Origin: Nesterenkonia halotolerans
GTDB taxonomy: Bacteria; Actinomycetota; Actinomycetes; Actinomycetales; Micrococcaceae
NCBI RefSeq assembly: GCF_014874065.1
Contig: NZ_JADBEE010000001.1
Location: 2,108,001 to 2,172,000 of the forward strand
Reading direction: 5' to 3'
Length of the DNA stretch: 64,000 nt
The notes under the pieces are model-generated. The model did no database searches. It saw only the letters and a list, made by a program, of their open reading frames with translations, and was not told the origin of the DNA. Each line of letters begins with the position of its first letter. Position 1 is the stretch's first letter. A program made the translations under genes and the position numbers. Of this stretch, positions 8,085-16,792 are shown piece by piece.

Positions 8085-8651
8085 CTAGTAGATATCGATG
8101 TCAAGGATCGACATGTAGTGCACGTCGATCCACCGATCTTCGAACCGCAATGCGTCCCGGCCGGTCCCTTCGTGGGTGAAGCCGACCTTCTCGTAGACGT
8201 GACGTGCGCGTGGGTTGAAATCGTAGACCTCCAGCGAGATCCGATGCAGACCTAGTGATTGCAGGCCATACCGGATGATCATCCTCGTTGCCTCGGTGCC
8301 GAGACCCTTGCCGCGACCGTCCGGGCCGATGAGGGTCCGGAAGCCACAGGACCGGTTCTCTTCGTGCAAGTCCTTGAGGACCACTTCACCGACCATGGCT
8401 CCGGTCTTCTGCTCGATCACGGCGAGCACTAGTCGGTCGTCTGAGGTGCTCCACTGCTGGTAGATCGCGCGAAGGGACTCTACCGACCAGGGTGATTGTT
8501 GTGGGGTTCTGGAATGGACCGAACCTGTCAGGACCGCGATGTCAGGGTCTTGGATCAGCCGGTGGATCACTTCTGCGTCTTGGCCTTGGATCGGGCGTAG
8601 CCGGACGCGGGTTCCTTCGAGTGTTGGTTTGTGGCTGAAGATGGTTTCCAC
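8085..8651 (-). CDS. GNAT family N-acetyltransferase (copy 1 of a duplicated pair)
   Basis: 188 residues from GTG at 8651. Motif A reads RTLIGPDGRGKGLGTEATRM (R-G-K-G-L-G) and motif B reads LEVYDFNPRARHVYEKVGF, which places it with RimJ/RimL-type acetyltransferases. Substrate unknown. The protein is about 91% identical by eye (about 16 differences over 180 positions) to the product at 18883-19605, and the DNA is also closely similar, so one is a recent copy of the other. Differences cluster in the segment after HSRTPQQSPW. The C-terminus here ends at SILDIDIY, whereas copy 2 is longer. Confidence 0.88.
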   Translation of the reverse strand: METIFSHKPTLEGTRVRLRPIQGQDAEVIHRLIQDPDIAVLTGSVHSRTPQQSPWSVESLRAIYQQWSTSDDRLVLAVIEQKTGAMVGEVVLKDLHEENRSCGFRTLIGPDGRGKGLGTEATRMIIRYGLQSLGLHRISLEVYDFNPRARHVYEKVGFTHEGTGRDALRFEDRWIDVHYMSILDIDIY

Positions 8652-8792
8652 TTGGTTATTTTCTCACGGGCTCTTCCCCGGTCCGGGAAGGGCTAAGTTG
8701 GCAGGTTCTGAGGCACCTACGGGCTTGGAGAGACTGAAGTTCAATTTCCCGCAAGCGAGTATTAGCGGGTTCATCTGGCCAGACTTGTGGCT

Positions 8793-9185
8793 TCACAAGC
8801 TCCCAGAGTCCTGGACCAGTAGTACTGGTGCATACGTCAATGCTTCGAGACGACGCTTGAGCTCGTCGTAATTATCGATCGAAGCTGCAGGCTCGGTGGA
8901 GACGTTGAAGTCGGAGCGGATGCTCCGCACGTCGTCGCGAACTTTTTCGGCCTCAGCTCCGGTGTCCTCGAGTTGGGCAACGATGTCTTCGAGGAGCTGT
9001 TGAACGTCGCCGCGCCGCGCTTTGGTGGGATGGTCCTTATGAAAGTTGCGACGCAGACGGTTTATGGTCTTGCTAGTGCGTTCTCGAGTGTTCTTGCGCT
9101 CGGGTTTGCCACACTTGTAGGGCGCGTCACGGTGACAACTATCGGTGCGGAAAACCCAACGCGCCCCCGAATAAAACCAAGCAAC
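8793..9185 (-). pseudogene. start-less ORF, basic Cys-containing plus coiled-coil protein
   Basis: A 130-codon open frame runs directly from the stop codon of the proline iminopeptidase gene to TGA at 8793-8795 and has no ATG, GTG or TTG in its first half. The translation looks like a real protein: a basic Cys/His-containing part (DSCHRDAPYKCGKPERKN), a basic helix (SKTINRLRRNFHKDHP), then an acidic heptad-like helix (DVQQLLEDIVAQLEDTGAEA) and a tail (DELKRRLEALTYAP). I do not recognise a family. I read it as the 3' part of a gene that lost its beginning when the segments were joined. Stop read-through from the upstream gene is a remote alternative. Confidence 0.45.
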
Positions 9186-10166
9186 TCATCCCATTTCAGC
9201 GAGAAGGCGGGCTGCCAGATCATCGTTGGCCTGTGCCCATGCGTCCACCATCGAGTGGCCACCATGGCCTTCGCCCTCGTCGATAATCAGGCGGCTGCCT
9301 GGCCACCGGCGATGGACTTCCCATGCGGTGCGCAAAGGTCCACTGACGTCGAGCCGTCCGTGGATGAGCACTGCGGGAATGTCGGTGAGCCGATCCATTC
9401 GGTCCAGCAGCGGTGGATCGCAGAATCCGTCATTGGCCCAGAAGTGCGTGGCCAGGGTGACGAAGTTCTGACGGAACTCCTGATCCTCCCACCGCGGGTC
9501 ACGCCGGAACCCTCCGGCTCCGATGGCGATGTGGGCGTCTTCCCAGCGGGCCCACGCCTGCGAGGCGGCGTCCCGCACATCCGCGTCGGAGTGGCGCATC
9601 AGCTGCCGGTAAGCCTCAACCAGTCGCGTCTCCCCGCGTCGATAGCCACATCCGGACCGCTCGGCGTGCTGGACGAAGACCTCCCACTCCTCCGGGTAGA
9701 GGGCCCCGACGGCCTCGGTGATCCAGTCGACCTCCCAGCGTGATGTGGTGGTCACTGCCATGGCGACGACGCTGCTCACTCGATCCGGATGTGCCTGAGC
9801 GTAGGCGATGGCCAGCGTCGACCCCCAGGAGACGCCGTTTAGCACCCAGTGTTCGACCTTGAGATGCTCACGTAGCTCCTCGAGGTCGGCGATCAGTCGG
9901 GCGGTCGTGTTGGCTTCCAGGTCATGATCCGGGTCGCACGCGAGGGGGACTGACTTGCCGCATCCTCGCTGGTCGAGACCGATGATACGGAATCGGCTCG
10001 GGTCGGCTTTGGTCAGGTAGCCACGACTGCCCAGGCCTGCACCCGGTCCGCCGTGCAGGTAGAGCAGTGGGATTCCGTCCTGGGTGCCGGACTCCTCCCA
10101 GTAGATGCCCTGACCGTCGCTTGTGGTCAGTAGGTCGGAGGCAGCGGGCCGCGTTTTCTCATACAC
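9186..10166 (-). CDS. pip: proline iminopeptidase (alpha/beta hydrolase)
   Basis: 326 residues of peptidase family S33. Visible features are the oxyanion region LLYLHGGPGAGLG, the DQRGCGKS strand, the nucleophile elbow GVSWGSTLA (Ser near residue 114), the acid in VLIHGRLDVSGP, and the catalytic His in GEGHGGHSM. The enzyme removes N-terminal proline from peptides in the cytosol. Most homologues have GGSWGS; the Val here is a mild change. Length fits the family. The stop is immediately followed in frame by a start-less ORF. Confidence 0.93.
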   Translation of the reverse strand: MYEKTRPAASDLLTTSDGQGIYWEESGTQDGIPLLYLHGGPGAGLGSRGYLTKADPSRFRIIGLDQRGCGKSVPLACDPDHDLEANTTARLIADLEELREHLKVEHWVLNGVSWGSTLAIAYAQAHPDRVSSVVAMAVTTTSRWEVDWITEAVGALYPEEWEVFVQHAERSGCGYRRGETRLVEAYRQLMRHSDADVRDAASQAWARWEDAHIAIGAGGFRRDPRWEDQEFRQNFVTLATHFWANDGFCDPPLLDRMDRLTDIPAVLIHGRLDVSGPLRTAWEVHRRWPGSRLIIDEGEGHGGHSMVDAWAQANDDLAARLLAEMG

Positions 10167-10298
10167 GGGGTTCAGCCTAGAGCGTGGGAGTTAGTCGTTT
10201 TTCTCTACCGGGGCAGTTCGTGGTTCCGGAGGTCGGTCGCCACCCCGGCAGACGGAGGGCCGACCGACCCGTTGGGTTCGTCGGTTATTCGTCTTCGC

Positions 10299-12182
10299 TC
10301 AAAGTAGAACAATCTCGTCCTCCGAGAACCAGTTGTTCTCGATCGCGAAGGCGCGCACTGCTTCAGGTTTGCTCGTGTAAGCAACAACCGCGAGAGCTTC
10401 CGAGGCGCGACTGCAGGTCACGTACATAAGCCTCCTGGTGCGATCCACTGACGAATCCTTCCCAGTGGCCACATTCTTCACGTCGCTGGCCGTCAGTTCC
10501 TTGGCTCCCAGGAGTTTCTCGTAGCTGAACAAGAATCCACCAGCCTCTTCGTCGCTGAGAACGACCATGACTCGTGGAAACTCCAGACCTTTGACGCCTT
10601 GATGGGTGGCGAACGGTGTCATTCCGGAAAAATAGCGGCCATAGCGAGATACCTCGTCGAATGATGCCGCAAGGCAGCGCTGCCATGCATCGATCTCACC
10701 GGCGGGGGATTCCTCGTCCTCGAGCTTGTCGATCATCAGTGTCGTCTTGATGGAGGTCGCCAACGTGAACAGTCCGAGGCCGTCGAGAACGGATGCAACC
10801 TGCCCAATGGTTGGGACTTCAGCACCGCTCCAGAGATTTATGAGCTGATCGACGGCCTCTTGGCACTCCTCCAATACTGTCCGGAGTGCTCCGGGTGTGG
10901 GAGAAGCTGCCTCAAGAATCTTGTGCGCCATCAATGGCGAGTTTTCGCGGACTATCCGTGCGACCGTGAATTGATCTCCGCGCTGATGTGCCTGAACTAG
11001 GGGTTCTACTTGCTGCAAGAAGACCTGGAGTTCCGGCACTGAACCATCCAACACGCTCGTCTGATCTCGAGGGAGAGACTTGAGGGCGCTGAACAGGTCA
11101 GCGAAATGAAATCGCTGTGCGGCCATGCTGTGCTCGAGGATGAGTCGTTTTACCGCTGGGTTCTCGCCCGCTTCGGAATCGTCTCCTGCAGGGACGGTCC
11201 AATCTGCGTCTCCGGTGATGGTGGACATAGTCGCCGCTGCGGCCTTCTCGACGACGTCCGTGTCTGAGTCGACAGAAGCGATAAAGAGACGGACGGTCCC
11301 TTCTCCTCGGTCCTCCCGAGCTGTCTGTGAATGGTCGTCAGCGTCGGCTCGGACGCGGTTGCTTAGCTCCACGATCCGTCGTGGGCTCCGGTGGTTCATC
11401 ACCTTGACGGGCGTGGCCCAGGTGCCTGGGATCGACCCGGCGATGTCGACCTTGCCGTCGTTGTATATGCGTTGCATCGTGTCGCCGAAAAGACCAAGGA
11501 CGAACTGGCCCTCGCTTTCCGAAGCGACGTGTAAGAACGCGTCCAGCAGGTTCTTGTTCGTATCCTGGCTTTCGTCGATGAAGAGGATCGGGTGTTTGGT
11601 AACCAGAATGTTGGCGAGCAGAGGCTTGCTCGTCAGGAGATCTGCCGCGAGTTTGATGACTTGAGAGTGATTCAGAGCCTCTCTGTCGTGGTTTCCTCCC
11701 GAGGGGCTGTAGGTGAACTTTCGGATGTCGTGGATCGTGGCCGCCAGGTTTCTGTTCTTTTGGAGTCGATAGACCCTGTCAGTCTCTTTTTTCGATCCTT
11801 CTCTACTCTTTGTCGATTCGAGTTGCTCGATTGAGGCGTCGAGCTCCGCCGCCAACCAGCTGCGGATGTCGTCTTGGTAGTCGCGGACCAGTTTCCACGC
11901 AAAGGCGTGGATCGTGGTGACCGAGACCAGTGGATCGAAATCGAGCCGGCTGGAGATTTCATCCGCGGCCGCGTTGGTGAAGGTGATGACGGCTATCTGC
12001 TGGCCACGAAGGGTCAAATCATGCCCGCGCGTTTCCTGGGCGCGTTTCAGGGCAAGAACGAGAGATCGTGTCTTGCCGGACCCGGCTCCGGCGTATAGGA
12101 AGAACGACCGGGGAGTTTCACGCTGGAGGCAGTGAGCGATCTCGTCATCGACCCGATCGTCGACAGAGGGGTCACGCAGCAT
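10299..12182 (-). CDS. gajB: UvrD-like helicase, Gabija subunit GajB
   Basis: 627 residues with a full set of superfamily 1 helicase motifs: Walker A AGAGSGKTRS (residues 31-40), Walker B FIDESQDTNKNLL (near 203), motif III LFGDTMQRIY, motif IV NHRSPRRI, motif V THQGVKGLEFPRV and motif VI RLMYVTCSRASEAL. Paired with an upstream OLD-family nuclease by an 11-bp overlap, this is the Gabija layout. In characterised Gabija systems GajB binds the GajA tetramer and is thought to sense or process DNA ends during phage infection. Length is above the about 500 residues of the Bacillus protein. A stand-alone repair helicase is less likely given the pairing. Confidence 0.88.
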   Translation of the reverse strand: MLRDPSVDDRVDDEIAHCLQRETPRSFFLYAGAGSGKTRSLVLALKRAQETRGHDLTLRGQQIAVITFTNAAADEISSRLDFDPLVSVTTIHAFAWKLVRDYQDDIRSWLAAELDASIEQLESTKSREGSKKETDRVYRLQKNRNLAATIHDIRKFTYSPSGGNHDREALNHSQVIKLAADLLTSKPLLANILVTKHPILFIDESQDTNKNLLDAFLHVASESEGQFVLGLFGDTMQRIYNDGKVDIAGSIPGTWATPVKVMNHRSPRRIVELSNRVRADADDHSQTAREDRGEGTVRLFIASVDSDTDVVEKAAAATMSTITGDADWTVPAGDDSEAGENPAVKRLILEHSMAAQRFHFADLFSALKSLPRDQTSVLDGSVPELQVFLQQVEPLVQAHQRGDQFTVARIVRENSPLMAHKILEAASPTPGALRTVLEECQEAVDQLINLWSGAEVPTIGQVASVLDGLGLFTLATSIKTTLMIDKLEDEESPAGEIDAWQRCLAASFDEVSRYGRYFSGMTPFATHQGVKGLEFPRVMVVLSDEEAGGFLFSYEKLLGAKELTASDVKNVATGKDSSVDRTRRLMYVTCSRASEALAVVAYTSKPEAVRAFAIENNWFSEDEIVLL

Positions 12183-14430
12183 GAAGCGCTCCGCCTAGCG
12201 CCGGATCCGTCTTTTGGACCCGTTCTTCCAGCCACGAGAGACCTTCGCTAATGTACGCCGGCGGTTCGAGACTGTTGAACCTGGTTGAAACCAGGATGTC
12301 CATGGCGAGTGCCGCCTTGCTCCCAGTCCTCAGCGCATCGTGTAGCGACCTCGCGATCGAGGTGGCATCGGTCTCCTTGTTGAGGATGTCGCGGATCTTC
12401 TTCGTCAACCCGGTACCCTCGAGTTCCTTGAAAAAGTCGAGGTTTGATAAAGCGAGCGAGTCTTCGAACGTACTCGGCAACGCTTCCTCGGGCTCCTCGC
12501 TGGATACGGCGACCATAACCGGAGTTTGGTACGCGAATCGCACTGAGTACTGGCCGTCGAGCTCCAACAGTTTTCGGTCAGGAGCAGTGTCGAGTAGAGC
12601 ATCAATAACTGTGCTGTGCTCCCACCAATCCACCAGCGTGGGGTTGCCTGTTATCTGTGCAGCACCCCGCTGAGTAGGTGCGTTGCCACCAACCTTAGTT
12701 TTGGGATCCAGGTCAGTCACGACGAGCGTTGGAATCTTCAGCGCATCGATGAGCGGACGAAGGCGATGGGCATGACTGCCCCCGATTTCGAGCATGGTGA
12801 CGTATGCGTGATGTAGAGCGGCATGGTGTTTTTGGATGAAGTGGGGGACAAGCATCCTCTCGGCGCTACCTTCGATCAGGATGAGGGCGTCGGCGAAGAA
12901 CACGTCGGCATGTTGCACGCGAAGGTACCGGGTCACGAAGCGTTGTGTCTCCGGCTCAGTGCCGAACGTCGTTCCAACGTTGATGACATTGGAGGTCGGA
13001 ACGGCAACTCCATGAGTGCCTGCTTCTAACCTGCGAAAGTAGCGGAGGCTTTCAAACGGCAGCTCGTGAGCGATGTGGCTCGAATGAGTGCTGATGACGA
13101 GCTGCGTTGTCAGTTGGCTCCCAGTCTGGAGGTCCGGATGATTGCGGAGCACTTCGAATGCCTTCTTCGCGAAGACCTGTTGAACCTGCACGTGAAGATG
13201 TGCCTCTGGTTCTTCGACCAGAACGAGGTGAATAGGTTCGATTGGTTTCTCGGACTTGGGTCGTCGGGCTTTCCCCACACGCATCCAGCGATCACGGAAA
13301 CTCATGAGACGGAAGATCATCGAGATTAGGTTCTGGTACCCGAGCCCGTTCTGTCCCTCTGGCAGAAACATGTCCTGAGTCTCTTGATCGTTGGCATTAT
13401 CCAGTTTGAAGGAGACGGCGGATTCGTGCTTGAGACTCTCTGACGCGCTCAGTTTCGAGGCCACCCTGATGCTCGGATCAGTGACACCGGGATAGCTCAG
13501 TCCCGTCAACTCTTTCAGTGCTTCACGGAATGCTTCCTGTAGTCGAGCGTCGAACCCGTTCTGCGCGATGGTGATCGTCTGCAACGCGTCAAGGTCCTCG
13601 GGCCCAGGAGTTTCAGTGGGGTCGAGATGGCTGGTGTAGTACTCGCTTAGCTGGCGGGATAACTTGGCAGTCTCCGGGATCCTGCCTGACGAGTCGTCGG
13701 TAGATGCCCCGCTTTTGTCGCCGAAACCACGTTGTGCATTGATCTCATCTACTACCACGATGTCCTGCAGAGGATTCGTTGCCAGGGGCTGCGCATCGGC
13801 GGATAGGTTCTGAATCACAGCACGATCCTGTTGTGGATCTTGAAGCTGATCGGGGTCCAGAGTGTAGTGGCGCAGTGTGAGGTGGGTCTGGAATCGTCGC
13901 GTGAGGAAGTCGACCAAATTGTCGGGCCAGAGCGACAGATGACCTTCTGATTCCCTTCTCCCTGATGCCTGCCATGCGGCTCGAGCAGTTTGGGTGGCAT
14001 TCCACGCCTCATTGAAGGAATGTGCCAGCTCGGCCTCATCCTTAGGTTCCAGTGAGAAACGGACTCCGACCAGGCCCCCACTCCAATCCAGATTGGGGAT
14101 GAGAGCGCTGACCCGATGTACGTCGTGGTCATCGACCCGGAGCCAGACGTCCAAACTAGGAAGCAGGCCGTCCCACTTGACGGCCGGAGTCACATCGGGA
14201 GCCTCGGTCCACCCGACGCCGATGTCGTTAATTTCCTGCCACCGTGACAAGGTGAAGTCATTCTTGCTGAAAGCCGAGATGCCTTGTTTCAGGAAGGATC
14301 GGAGTGCGATGAGTGCCGATGTCTTACCGCTGTTATTGGCCCCGACAAGGAGCGTCGTTTCGGCTGCGAGATCCAGCCGCACCGAAGCCAGCTTGCGGTA
14401 ATTGCGGATCTCGATTGTTTCGATATGCAT
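12172..14430 (-). CDS. gajA: OLD-family ATPase/TOPRIM nuclease, Gabija subunit GajA
   Basis: 752 residues. An N-terminal SMC/RecF-like ATPase has Walker A GANNSGKTSAL (residues 30-40), a signature-like NGLGYQNLISMIFRLM, Walker B HLVLVEEPEAHLH (near 408) and the switch His in VISTHSSHIAHEL. The C-terminal TOPRIM nuclease has the Glu in LILIEGSAERMLVPHF (near 517) and the Asp pair in TLVVTDLDPKTK (near 574). GajA cuts DNA site-specifically and is held back by nucleotides; phage-driven nucleotide depletion releases it. Known members are about 580 residues, so this one has extra sequence around 130-300. It overlaps gajB by 11 bases. Confidence 0.88.
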   Translation of the reverse strand: MHIETIEIRNYRKLASVRLDLAAETTLLVGANNSGKTSALIALRSFLKQGISAFSKNDFTLSRWQEINDIGVGWTEAPDVTPAVKWDGLLPSLDVWLRVDDHDVHRVSALIPNLDWSGGLVGVRFSLEPKDEAELAHSFNEAWNATQTARAAWQASGRRESEGHLSLWPDNLVDFLTRRFQTHLTLRHYTLDPDQLQDPQQDRAVIQNLSADAQPLATNPLQDIVVVDEINAQRGFGDKSGASTDDSSGRIPETAKLSRQLSEYYTSHLDPTETPGPEDLDALQTITIAQNGFDARLQEAFREALKELTGLSYPGVTDPSIRVASKLSASESLKHESAVSFKLDNANDQETQDMFLPEGQNGLGYQNLISMIFRLMSFRDRWMRVGKARRPKSEKPIEPIHLVLVEEPEAHLHVQVQQVFAKKAFEVLRNHPDLQTGSQLTTQLVISTHSSHIAHELPFESLRYFRRLEAGTHGVAVPTSNVINVGTTFGTEPETQRFVTRYLRVQHADVFFADALILIEGSAERMLVPHFIQKHHAALHHAYVTMLEIGGSHAHRLRPLIDALKIPTLVVTDLDPKTKVGGNAPTQRGAAQITGNPTLVDWWEHSTVIDALLDTAPDRKLLELDGQYSVRFAYQTPVMVAVSSEEPEEALPSTFEDSLALSNLDFFKELEGTGLTKKIRDILNKETDATSIARSLHDALRTGSKAALAMDILVSTRFNSLEPPAYISEGLSWLEERVQKTDPALGGALHAA

Positions 14431-14440
14431 GACCTATGGT

Positions 14441-14468
14441 GACATAAGTCGCAGTCCGAGCCCTGCAA
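14441..14468 (-). promoter_or_regulatory. candidate gajAB promoter
   Basis: On the minus strand TTGCAG (plus coordinates 14463-14468) and TATGTC (14441-14446) are separated by 16 bp, a reasonable -35/-10 pair. A start seven bases downstream would give a very short leader before the gajA ATG at 14430. No other good pair is seen closer. Confidence 0.4.
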
Positions 14469-14679
14469 TTCCGGAAAATATCGCTAACGGGTTTTTGAGG
14501 CATATAGGTTGTCGCCGAGGAAAGTAGATTCACCGAGACGGGGCTGCTTCAACTGCGCGTCGATCAGACTGTGGAGCACGTCAGGATGTCACCTACTAAT
14601 GCGGCGGACACCTGGGCTCTCCGAACTCCTCGCAGGTCGTGCCTATTGCTCCGACTGGGAAATCTAAGCATTTGCTGTC

Positions 14680-15225
14680 TCACCACACGCCTCCTTCCGT
14701 CGTAACGAAGAGTGCAGCTGAGACAACAGCGAAGAGCAACATCGATAGCCCCATCATAGGTCCGACGATTCGACTCGTCGACCACTGTTTTCCTTTCAGC
14801 GGCCGAGCCAGCAGCAACAGAGCCCCAGCTTGGAGGACTCCAAGGACAATCAGCGACCCGTCTGCTACCAAGAATGCGAGCGGAATGAAGTGTGCAGCAA
14901 CTACCATCGCAACCCACCATGCCGCCCAGCGTCCTTTTTCGCTGCGCTGCAGGTAGAGACTGCCAATCGTCGCGGCTACTACTTCGACGAGCACGAGCAA
15001 ACCAAACCACTCGTACCGGCCCTCTAAGGCGCTGCTCTGTCCCCACCGCGTGACCATGGCGTATCCGAAGACTCCCGCAAGGGCGAGCCCCGCTACTGAA
15101 CCCGCACCCAGTTTCCAACGCCAGTGAGATGGCGCGTCTTCTTGGGACCAGCCGAACCACGCGACTGCCATGAGGCCGAACCACGCGATGGTGAACGCGT
15201 GATCGCGCACAAATTCAGTCAGCAC
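14680..15225 (-). CDS. hypothetical six-helix membrane protein
   Basis: 181 residues with about six hydrophobic helices (HAFTIAWFGLMAVAWFGW, the LGAGSVAGLALAGVFGY segment, FGLLVLVEVVAATIG, WWVAMVVAAHFIPLAFLV, SLIVLGVLQAGALLLL, and MGLSMLLFAVVSAALFV). No charged catalytic motif is visible. I do not recognise a family, though the pattern resembles small actinobacterial integral membrane proteins. It lies upstream of gajA on the same strand but is 249 bp away, so membership in the defence operon is doubtful. Confidence 0.7.
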   Translation of the reverse strand: MLTEFVRDHAFTIAWFGLMAVAWFGWSQEDAPSHWRWKLGAGSVAGLALAGVFGYAMVTRWGQSSALEGRYEWFGLLVLVEVVAATIGSLYLQRSEKGRWAAWWVAMVVAAHFIPLAFLVADGSLIVLGVLQAGALLLLARPLKGKQWSTSRIVGPMMGLSMLLFAVVSAALFVTTEGGVW

Positions 15226-15655
15226 TCTATGTGATCCCTAACTCATGTTTGTATTTCGAACTAACATACATTGCTGAAAAAGATAAGCGAACCCCGACGA
15301 CTGACTGAGTAGCGTCCGAGTGGCGACCGGGTGGAGAGTATTGCCCCTACCTACTCCTAGCCATGTTCTGCTGATCGGTACGAATGCGCGCGCAGTGGGA
15401 GCTGTCGGTCCCCAAAGCCGTACCTCGATTTGCTGTTTTCGCGGTTGCCTTGAGGGCCGAGAAAAATTGTGTTTACGGGTCTACGAGTGGGCGTTGCGAT
15501 TCATTGATCTGGCCCGCAAGTCGGGCGGCTTGCGGACATTCATCTTCAAGTTGAGGATTTGGTGCACGCTGAAGGATCGGCTTGAGGGCAACGTCTGCCC
15601 GAACGCGCTTCGCGTGCCATTGACCGCATCAACTAGAACAAGAAGACTCTGAGGT
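15226..15655. other. intergenic between divergent membrane-protein genes
   Basis: 430 bp. No convincing gene: short ORFs here lack ribosome sites and protein-like composition. The AT-rich patch near 15240-15285 (TTTGTATTTCGAACTAACATACA) may hold the promoter of the minus-strand membrane gene. Confidence 0.4.
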
Positions 15656-16270
15656 ATGAGGATTCGAGGCCGAACCAAGTTTTGGTCCTCCCTTGTTGGG
15701 CCTCTGGGTAGGCGTGAATCAGCGGTCGTCCTCGTTATTGCCACCTCTGCGGCCGCGCGAATCTCCTACAACACCAGCCGTCGAGCGGGGATACCCCGAG
15801 GAGTAACTGCAGGGCTAGCGGCATTCGACCTCTGGGGAGGCCTTGTCGCATTTCAGTTTCAGCCCACTCGGGAGCAGTACTCGCGCTCACCTCTGGAGTC
15901 GCGCATGTTGTTCGCACTCGTGCACGTTCAGCCGTTTCTTCTCCCGCTGCTGGGTGAAGGCTCATGGCGCCGTGCCACAGGGAGGTACGCAACGGCCGTC
16001 GTCTCGACTGCGGTTCTTGAATGTTTCTTGTCTTACTCCACTTCTCGACGAGTGGTCGCCAATGGAGCTGCAGCCGCCCTCAGCGCTGCCGACCTAGCCC
16101 TCGGGGCGCCGGCACATTCTTGGTTCGGGCCGGTATATCTGATGAAGATGATTGGCGGACACTCAGGTATTGGTCGCGGCGACGCTGCGCCGGGGAAAAC
16201 TTCTTCGAACACTCACGCCCCAACGCTCGTCGTTGGCGCTCCATGGCGCGATGCGGCAACAGGGCAATAG
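15656..16270 (+). CDS. hypothetical membrane protein
   Basis: 204 residues. Hydrophobic stretches are SAVVLVIATSAAARISY, TAGLAAFDLWGGLVAFQF, LFALVHVQPFLLPLLG, ATAVVSTAVLECFLSY and ANGAAAALSAADLALGAP, so roughly four to five helices are expected. The ATG follows CTCTGAGGT, an acceptable ribosome site. No family is recognised. It is followed 36 bp later by a RidA-like gene on the same strand. Because the region is mosaic, I place only moderate confidence in it. Confidence 0.6.
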   Translation: MRIRGRTKFWSSLVGPLGRRESAVVLVIATSAAARISYNTSRRAGIPRGVTAGLAAFDLWGGLVAFQFQPTREQYSRSPLESRMLFALVHVQPFLLPLLGEGSWRRATGRYATAVVSTAVLECFLSYSTSRRVVANGAAAALSAADLALGAPAHSWFGPVYLMKMIGGHSGIGRGDAAPGKTSSNTHAPTLVVGAPWRDAATGQ

Positions 16271-16306
16271 CCCGCACCCATCGCGCCACCGATGAAAGGT
16301 AGACCG

Positions 16307-16702
16307 ATGACACTGACCCATCTGAACCCTGAACAGCTCGAGCCCTCACCTGTCTTCTCTCAAGGAGTGCTTTCCTCGCGGGCCGGGGTGCTCTACGTGG
16401 GCGGGCAAAATGGCAATACTGCTTCTGGAGCGATGGCTGAGGGGTTCGCTGCTCAAACGGAGCAGGCCTATCGGAACGTGCTTGCCGTGCTTGAGGCTGC
16501 GGGCTGTTCTACCGGTGACGTCATGAAAATGACCATCTACGTGAAGGGCGATGAAGACGTCTCCGCGGGGTTGGCTGCAGCGCAAGGTGTTTGGGGGAGT
16601 CAGCCCACCGCCATTACGGTCCTCCGTGTGCATGGTCTTGCCCGTCCAGACGCCCTCGTGGAAATTGAAGCCGTTGCCGAGGTTCCGGAAGGTCCTGTTT
16701 AG
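16307..16702 (+). CDS. RidA/YjgF family protein
   Basis: 131 residues from ATG at 16307 (AAAGGT upstream); an in-frame ATG 15 bases earlier is less well placed. The family core is visible: VLSSRAGVLYVGGQNG near the N-terminus, QTEQAYRNVLAVLEAAGCS in the middle and PDALVEIEAVAEVP at the end. RidA proteins hydrolyse reactive enamine or imine intermediates such as 2-aminoacrylate, but the catalytic Arg position of true RidA is not clearly conserved here, so it may be one of the functionally undefined Rid subgroups. Confidence 0.83.
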   Translation: MTLTHLNPEQLEPSPVFSQGVLSSRAGVLYVGGQNGNTASGAMAEGFAAQTEQAYRNVLAVLEAAGCSTGDVMKMTIYVKGDEDVSAGLAAAQGVWGSQPTAITVLRVHGLARPDALVEIEAVAEVPEGPV

Positions 16703-16792
16703 AAAGCAGGCGCAAGAGTTTCGACCGTTGCGTCCCGGGGTCGTTGGCTTCAGCATTCCTGAGTCCTGCAGTCTCCGGTGCCTCCATGGGGG

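Noticed and set aside
14564..15184. Minus-strand frame of 206 codons overlapping the six-helix membrane gene
   Set aside because: The overlapping frame 14680-15225 gives a clean six-helix protein; this one is Arg/Ser-rich and unlike protein.
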